Part shown: piece by piece, positions 59,212 through 64,000 of the stretch
How positions within the stretch are numbered: position 1 is the first letter of the stretch
How the letters are laid out: each line of letters starts with the position of its first letter
From: Aquisphaera giovannonii
GTDB taxonomy: Bacteria; Planctomycetota; Planctomycetia; Isosphaerales; Isosphaeraceae
NCBI RefSeq assembly: GCF_008087625.1
Contig: NZ_CP042997.1
Location: 4,278,001 to 4,342,000, forward strand
Direction: 5' to 3'
Length of the DNA stretch: 64,000 nt
The notes under the pieces: model-generated
The model's input: the letters and a program-made list of their open reading frames with translations, nothing else
Database searches by the model: none
What the model was told of the DNA's origin: nothing
Made by a program: the position numbers and the translations under genes

Positions 59212-60597
59212 TTGCGAATCACGTTCCATGGGGCGGCCCGGCAGGTCACCGGGAGTGCGCACCTCCTGGAGATCGGCCCGTATCGCCTGCTGCTCGATTG
59301 CGGCCTGTTCGACTCCGACCGCATCGACCCGGATAGCCCCAACCGGAAGCTCCCGTTCGATCCCCGCTCGCTCGACGCGGTGATCGTCTCGCACGCGCAC
59401 AACGACCACATCGGCCGGCTCCCCTTCCTGGTGAAGCAGGGCTACGACGGGCCGTTCTACTGCACGTCGGCCACCGCGGACGTCACCGGCGTCATGCTCC
59501 GGGACAGCGCGCGGATCCAGCGCGAGGACGTCCGCAATGCGGCGACCAGCCATCCGCACCTGGAGCACGTGGATCCCCTGTTCGACCTGCTGCACGTGGA
59601 GTGGGTCGTGGAGAGGATGCGCCGGCTGCCGTACGGGGAGCCGACGGAGATCGTGCCGGGCGTCGCTCTGACGCTCCACGAGGCGGGCCACATCCTGGGC
59701 TCGGCCATCGTCCAGCTCGATTACCGGGAGGGGGGCAGGGACCGCCGGTTCGTCTTCACGGGCGACCTCGGCCGCCGGAACACCAGCCTGCTCCCGGACC
59801 CTGCGGTCGTCAAGGACATCGACATCCTGGTCTCCGAGAGCACCTACGGCAACCGCGAGCTCGACCCGTACGAGCGACTGATGAAGCAGCTCCACGCCAT
59901 CATCGCGAGGGCGACCCGCCTCCGCGGCAAGGTGGTGATCCCGGCCTTCAGCCTGGGGCGGACGCAGCGGATGGTCTACTGCCTCCAGGAGCTCTTCGCC
60001 GTCCACAAGGCCCGCCCCATCCCCATCTACGTGGACAGCCCGCTGGCCAACCGCCTGACGGACATCCACCGCGACCACCCCGACGCCTACACGCCCCACG
60101 CGCGGGAGATCATGGACAAGGACCCGCTCTACTTCGGGTCGCGGTACGTCGAGTACTGCCAGTCGTTCGAGGACTCGCGGCGGCTGAACTACCTGAACGG
60201 CCCGATGGTGATCATCTCGTCCTCGGGGATGTGCGAGGCCGGCCGGATCCGCCACCACCTGCGGCACGTCGTCGCCGACCCGGAGAACGCCGTGGTGATC
60301 GTGAGCTACCAGGCCGAGGGGACGCTCGGCCGGCAGATCTCCGAGGGCGTGGAGCGGATCCAGATCCTCGACCGCTGGTACGACCTCAACGCCGCGGTCT
60401 ACGTCCTGGACGGCTTCTCCGGCCACGCCGACCGCAACGACCTGGCCGCCTGGTACGAGCAGACCGGCGGCGGAATCGAGCACGGCTTCCTCGTCCACGG
60501 CGAGCCCGAGTCCATGGAAGCGCTCGCGCCGCTCCTCCAGCCCCACGTCAAGACGCCCGTCCGCATCCCCGAGGTGCACGAGTCCTTCGAGGTCTGA
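59212..60597 (+). CDS. Metallo-beta-lactamase / beta-CASP RNA-processing exonuclease
   Basis: This gene encodes 461 residues of the beta-CASP branch related to bacterial RNA exonucleases and CPSF73. The metal-binding HAHNDHIGR (about residues 61-69), the TGDLGR strand, SESTYGNR, the SSSGMCEAGRIRHH motif and FSGHADRNDL are all present, giving a complete two-zinc site. The N-terminus MRITFHGAARQVTGSAHLLEIG is typical. The start is a TTG at 59212, with GGGGAGGG seven bases upstream; no better ATG is available. Such enzymes are thought to process RNA 5' or 3' ends; the bacterial substrate is not certain. It stands alone. Confidence 0.95.
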   Translation: MRITFHGAARQVTGSAHLLEIGPYRLLLDCGLFDSDRIDPDSPNRKLPFDPRSLDAVIVSHAHNDHIGRLPFLVKQGYDGPFYCTSATADVTGVMLRDSARIQREDVRNAATSHPHLEHVDPLFDLLHVEWVVERMRRLPYGEPTEIVPGVALTLHEAGHILGSAIVQLDYREGGRDRRFVFTGDLGRRNTSLLPDPAVVKDIDILVSESTYGNRELDPYERLMKQLHAIIARATRLRGKVVIPAFSLGRTQRMVYCLQELFAVHKARPIPIYVDSPLANRLTDIHRDHPDAYTPHAREIMDKDPLYFGSRYVEYCQSFEDSRRLNYLNGPMVIISSSGMCEAGRIRHHLRHVVADPENAVVIVSYQAEGTLGRQISEGVERIQILDRWYDLNAAVYVLDGFSGHADRNDLAAWYEQTGGGIEHGFLVHGEPESMEALAPLLQPHVKTPVRIPEVHESFEV

Positions 60598-60685
60598 CGG
60601 GGAGGCCCCGGCCCGGCATCCGCCACGGGCCTCAGCCCGGCCGATGAAGCCGGCGATAGGCGGCGGCCCTGGCGGCCCTGGCATC

Positions 60686-60772
60686 CCCGGGGCGGTACTC
60701 CAGGGCACGTTGGGGTTGGGGTTATCTTCCCCGGGCGATGCCCCATGGGGGAGGGAGGGGTACCGCCCCGGG
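60686..60772. terminator. Possible bidirectional terminator or hairpin
   Basis: A perfect 13-base inverted repeat lies at 60686-60698 and 60760-60772 (CCCGGGGCGGTAC against its complement), with a 61-base loop, in the gap between two convergent genes. The long loop and absence of a T tract make a simple terminator uncertain. Confidence 0.35.
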
Positions 60773-60785
60773 TCGACACGGAGGC

Positions 60786-61547
60786 TCAGCGGGCGACCAG
60801 GCCGCCGTCGATCGCCAGGGCATGGCCCGTGACGAAGGAGGCCGCATCCGAGCAGAGCCAGAGCACCGCCTCGGCGACCTCCTCCGGCGTGCCCAGCCGG
60901 CCCACCGGCTCGGCCAGGTGCATCCTCGCCTCCGCCTCCGGGTCGCGGGCGATCACCCGGTCGATCATCGGCGTCCGGATGTAGCCCGGGCAGACCGCGT
61001 TGACCCGCAAATTCGACCGGGCGTAGTCGAGCGCGGCGGCCCGGGTCAGGCCAACCACCGCGTGCTTGGCCGCGCAGTAGGCCGCGGCGTTCGGGACGGC
61101 GACCAGCCCCAGCGCCGACGCCGCATTGACGATCGCCCCGCCGCCCCGCGCCAGCATGACCGGGATCTCCGCGCTCATGCAGAGCCAGACGCCCTTGAGG
61201 TTGGCGGCGAGGACGCGGTCCCAGTCATCCTCCGAGTGCTCGTGGGTCGGGACGCCGGGCCCCTCCATGCCGGCGTTGTTGAAGGCGAAGTCCAGCCGGC
61301 CGAACGCCTCGACCGCCCGGCGGACCAGCGACTCCACCTCGGCCGCCCGGGTCACGTCCGCGGGCACGAACCGGGCCTGGCCGCCGGCCTCGGCGATCCG
61401 CCGTGCCGCGGCTTCGCCCTCGTCTCGCAGGACGTCCGACGCGACGACTCGCGCCCCCTCGCGGGCGAACGCCAGCGACGAGGCCAGGCCGATCCCCGAC
61501 CCCGCCCCGGTCACCAGCGCAACCTTCCCCTCGAACCGGCCCGCCAT
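60786..61547 (-). CDS. SDR family oxidoreductase
   Basis: This gene encodes 253 residues of a classical short-chain dehydrogenase/reductase. It has the cofactor loop TGAGSGIG, the NNAG motif (FAFNNAGMEG), the catalytic Ser region (NAASALG) and YCAAK with catalytic Tyr and Lys, then VNAVCPGYIRTPM. An Asp after the second strand (VVASDVLRDEG) suggests NAD preference. The substrate is unknown. ATG 61547 is supported by AAGGAGGTG six bases upstream, nearly the full complement of the 16S tail; longer in-frame sequence is discarded. Confidence 0.96.
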   Translation of the reverse strand: MAGRFEGKVALVTGAGSGIGLASSLAFAREGARVVASDVLRDEGEAAARRIAEAGGQARFVPADVTRAAEVESLVRRAVEAFGRLDFAFNNAGMEGPGVPTHEHSEDDWDRVLAANLKGVWLCMSAEIPVMLARGGGAIVNAASALGLVAVPNAAAYCAAKHAVVGLTRAAALDYARSNLRVNAVCPGYIRTPMIDRVIARDPEAEARMHLAEPVGRLGTPEEVAEAVLWLCSDAASFVTGHALAIDGGLVAR

Positions 61548-61755
61548 CACGACACCTCCTTGCACCGCCGGGTCGACCGGCGTCCTCGGTCTTCCGCTCC
61601 CGGCATACCGATCAGGTCCTGCCGCCGGGATGTCTCCGCCAAATCGGCGTGCCGCGATTTCGGGCTCCGCCGCGGGAACGCGACACCATCGATGCCCTGA
61701 TGACGGCCCGCGGCGTGAGGCGGGCACAAACCTCCCTCGTGTCGGGATGCGTGCG

Positions 61756-62427
61756 ATGAAACGGATCGTGCTCTGCTTCGGTGGGACATGGAACACGCCC
61801 GCCGACGAGTCGGCCGGCGTGGACGACGGCGTGGAGACGAACGTGCGTCGCTGCTTCCGTTCCGTGGAGGGGCGAGGGGCGGACGGGATCTCCCAGGAGG
61901 CCCGGTGCAACGAAGGGGTCGGGACGGAGGCGCCGAACGAGCTGGCCGGCGGCGCCTTCGGTGCCGGCCTGGACTCCCACATCCTGGAGGGCTACAGGCA
62001 CCTGGTCGAGACCTATGAGGAAGGCGACAAGGACTACGACATCGCGCAGTGGTCCCCGCTGGAGACGCCCCGGCAGGTGCTCGAGCAGCGCGGGTTCTGC
62101 GGGGCCCATGCGGACGTCGGTGGCGGGCACGCGGACCGGAGCCTCTCGGACCTGTCCCTCCGCTGGATGCAGGATCGGGCGGCCGAGGCCGGCCTGGGCC
62201 TCTCGCCCGTCCCTCTGGGTCCTTACAACTTCAGGGGGACGCTGACCGATTCCTTCGCCGTCTTCCTCAACGGCCTCTACCAGGGCGTGAGGCCCGCCTA
62301 CTTCAGGCCGGTCGTGAGGACCGAGTTCGGCAACGAGGTGCTCGATCCCACCATCGAGCTGCGGCGGCGGGACGCGACGCGGGCGTACCGGCCGGAGAAC
62401 GAAGGGCTGCCCACGCTGTCGGCGTAG
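61756..62427 (+). CDS. DUF2235 family protein, internally deleted
   Basis: This gene encodes 223 residues of the DUF2235 family (alpha/beta-hydrolase-like, related to T6SS phospholipase effectors). The beginning MKRIVLCFGGTWNTP and the end part (ETPRQVLEQRGFCGAHADVGGGHADRSLSDLSLRWMQD) are clear. The middle, which normally has the nucleophile motif GFSRGAYTARS and about 100 or more residues, is missing between YEEGDK and DYDIAQWSP. The reading frame remains open across the gap. The conserved Asp of the family start (DGTWN) is also replaced by Gly. It is therefore probably inactive, though a short protein could still be made. It is divergent from the SDR gene. Confidence 0.85.
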   Translation: MKRIVLCFGGTWNTPADESAGVDDGVETNVRRCFRSVEGRGADGISQEARCNEGVGTEAPNELAGGAFGAGLDSHILEGYRHLVETYEEGDKDYDIAQWSPLETPRQVLEQRGFCGAHADVGGGHADRSLSDLSLRWMQDRAAEAGLGLSPVPLGPYNFRGTLTDSFAVFLNGLYQGVRPAYFRPVVRTEFGNEVLDPTIELRRRDATRAYRPENEGLPTLSA

Positions 62428-62494
62428 GCCGGCGCCCGCCGCCCTTCGGCCCCCGGGGTTGAGGATCCCGGAGGCCTCGCCGACGACGATGGCG

Positions 62495-64000
62495 TCAATC
62501 ATCTTCGACGTCCCCGCCGGCCCCACGGATCGGCCGGTCCGCGGTTTCGCCGCCCCGGGACACGTCGGTCGTCGCGACCGTCCCGACCTCCGGCGATCCC
62601 GGGCCGGGGGCCGGTCGCGGGCCCGCCTCGGAAGGGACGAGGTCGTAGACGACGTAGCGGTCGCCGGAAACCCTGCGGCCGCGGCGGAACTCCAGGTCCA
62701 GGCGATGCTCCCGCCGCGCCCGCAACTGGAATCGGCCCCCGGCGGCGCGGAGCCACCGGGGGACGGCGGCGGCCTCGGTCGGCGTCTCGTTGAAGACCAC
62801 GACGCGCAGCGGATGCTTCGCGCCGACGCGGTCGAGCCGCGGGCGGATCCCGGCGGCATGTCGCGGCGAGTAGATGGCCTGGTGGCAGAGGTACATGACC
62901 GCGCGGTCCGCTTCCCAGCGCAGAGGGTCGAGCGGCAGGCGGAGGTCGGTCCGGGCGCACGCGACCTCGGCGCCCTCGGACTCCTCCGCCCAGAACCGCC
63001 GGGCGAGGGCGCGGCTCTCCAGGAAGAAGACATCCTTGCAGGGGTACGCCAGGTCCCAGGCCATCTGCCCCAGGCCGCCGATCAGCATCGCCAGGAGGGC
63101 CCAGCGGGGCGACCGCTCGCGCCAACTCGGCCGCGGCAGCCGCGCGAGCAGCGCCGCGGCCCCGAGGCCGGCCATCAGGATGATGGAAGGGGCGACGTAC
63201 TGCATCGTCCGGGCGCTGCCGCCGTAGGGATACCGGCCCATCGCGGCGGCGGCCAGCCCGAGCGCGAACGGGGCCAGCAGGAGCGCCAGCACCCGACCCG
63301 GCCCGCGCCGCAGGTAGGCGACGACCGCCGCGAGGACAAGGCACGTCGTCAGCGTGCTGGAGCCGTGGTCCCCTCCGGCGGGATAGGCGAACATGTGGCT
63401 GGTGTGCGCGGCGACGAGCCACCCGAGCAACGCGCCCGGCGATCGCGGCGGGAAGGCGTTGGCCCAGTACAGGCCCATCCAGCCCTTGACGTGGTCGCCC
63501 TGCGGGCCGTTGATCCAGGCGAGCAGCCCCAGGAACGTCGCGCAGCTCGCCAGGCCGAACACGGCCAGCGCCGCCAAGTTGTGCCGCGATCGCGTCTTCA
63601 GGACCGGGACCGCCAGCACCAGCCCCACGGACGCCGCGACGAAGATCGACGGGTTCGAGATCCCGATGGCGACCGGCCCCAGCGCCGCCAGGCCCCAGAG
63701 GGGACCGGCCCGCTCGGGCCGTCGGAGCCATTCCACGGCCAGGGCGATCAGGCCGAGCGCCGCGAGGAGGTCGGTCGCATAAGGCTTCACCTCGCCCGCA
63801 TAGCGGACGGGCGTGTAGCCGATCGCGAGGACCGCGACCGCCAGCGCCAGCGAGCTGCCCCGGAGCAGCCGGCCCGCGACGTGGCGGAAGGCGAAGAGGC
63901 TCGCAATCGAGGCGAGCGCGGGCACGAGGCGCAGGGACCATTCGCTGAAGCCGAGGGCCAGGCTGGCCGCCTTCACCGCCCAGAGGAAGAGCAGGGGGCA
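62495..64000 (-). CDS. GT39-like membrane glycosyltransferase (partial, right edge)
   Basis: This is the C-terminal 501 or so codons of a multi-pass membrane protein that continues beyond the window; the frame is open to the end (reading CPLLFLWAVKAASLALGFSEWSLRLVPAL). The start therefore lies outside. About ten hydrophobic segments follow, then a soluble region of about 170 residues. Sequence near the edge and the motif RYAGEVKPYATDLL resemble the GT39/ArnT class of dolichyl- or polyprenyl-phosphate-sugar-dependent transferases. The catalytic loop with the acidic residues is probably outside the window. The last residues are acidic and low in complexity. It is convergent with the DUF2235 gene, 67 bp apart. 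Confidence 0.85.
   Translation of the reverse strand, partial: CPLLFLWAVKAASLALGFSEWSLRLVPALASIASLFAFRHVAGRLLRGSSLALAVAVLAIGYTPVRYAGEVKPYATDLLAALGLIALAVEWLRRPERAGPLWGLAALGPVAIGISNPSIFVAASVGLVLAVPVLKTRSRHNLAALAVFGLASCATFLGLLAWINGPQGDHVKGWMGLYWANAFPPRSPGALLGWLVAAHTSHMFAYPAGGDHGSSTLTTCLVLAAVVAYLRRGPGRVLALLLAPFALGLAAAAMGRYPYGGSARTMQYVAPSIILMAGLGAAALLARLPRPSWRERSPRWALLAMLIGGLGQMAWDLAYPCKDVFFLESRALARRFWAEESEGAEVACARTDLRLPLDPLRWEADRAVMYLCHQAIYSPRHAAGIRPRLDRVGAKHPLRVVVFNETPTEAAAVPRWLRAAGGRFQLRARREHRLDLEFRRGRRVSGDRYVVYDLVPSEAGPRPAPGPGSPEVGTVATTDVSRGGETADRPIRGAGGDVEDD

Noticed and set aside
1-64000. tRNA, rRNA, CRISPR array, riboswitch or origin of replication
   Set aside because: I looked for cloverleaf-like stretches, tandem repeats with spacers and DnaA-type boxes and saw none that I could support by eye. 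A covariance-model search would be needed to exclude small RNAs.

Overview
The window reads as chromosomal DNA of a high-GC planctomycete, most likely a member of the Isosphaeraceae or a close relative. This is inferred from gene content, not from an rRNA marker (none is present). The signals are a DUF1592 cytochrome-like protein paired with a DUF1552 Tat-exported protein, three Hanks-type Ser/Thr kinases fused to WD40, FGE/C-lectin-fold or membrane modules, two Uma2-type nucleases, a NIPSNAP protein with a Tat signal, a DUF4058 protein and a DUF2235 fragment. Nearly every real gene sits in strongly GC-biased sequence, so long antisense shadow frames are everywhere and were discarded.

Layout. 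0.4-5.9 kb: a membrane protein, a Tat-exported NIPSNAP protein and a kinase-WD40 gene broken by one extra C. 5.9-13.4 kb: a minus-strand alpha-glucan/trehalose operon glgE, maltokinase-glgB fusion, treZ, in which treZ overlaps the fusion gene by ATGA. 14-16.5 kb: a small exported protein, a DUF3365 single-haem protein and a Uma2 nuclease. 16.7-18.9 kb: trpB-trpA. 19-23.6 kb: a 1525-residue kinase / P-loop NTPase / FGE-fold protein. 23.7-29 kb: the DUF1592-DUF1552 pair, with a PAS-AraC regulator divergent from it. 29.1-33.7 kb: DUF4058, an unknown basic protein, an aldo/keto reductase, a fatty-acid desaturase and a small membrane protein. 33.8-37 kb: a kinase with a six-helix membrane domain at its N-terminus, and two membrane proteins. 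37.2-40.1 kb: a hicBA toxin-antitoxin pair lying between two copies of the 3' end of asnB. 40.3-48 kb: a rhomboid protease, a hypothetical protein, a polytopic membrane protein and, 16 bp behind it, a GH116-type glycoside hydrolase. 48-56.4 kb: an exported protein, a 2034-residue giant membrane protein and a second Uma2 nuclease. 56.5-64 kb: an IS630 remnant, a membrane acyltransferase, a beta-CASP ribonuclease-like protein, an SDR oxidoreductase, an internally deleted DUF2235 protein and a GT39-like membrane glycosyltransferase cut by the right edge.

How genes work together. In the GlgE pathway maltose is phosphorylated by maltokinase, maltose-1-phosphate is polymerised by GlgE and the glucan is branched by GlgB. 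The first and last of these activities are fused here in one polypeptide. TreZ would release trehalose from maltooligosyl-trehalose, but its partner TreY, and TreS which supplies maltose, are not in the window. TrpB and TrpA form tryptophan synthase. The DUF1592/DUF1552 pair is a recurrent planctomycete partnership of unknown function, and the adjacent divergent PAS-AraC gene is a candidate regulator.

The least ordinary structures are the asnB-tail duplication enclosing hicBA, the maltokinase-GlgB fusion, the kinase-NTPase-FGE protein, the giant membrane protein, and a 37-bp inverted repeat built of 9-bp CACGG units. No tRNA, rRNA, CRISPR array or complete insertion sequence was recognised.
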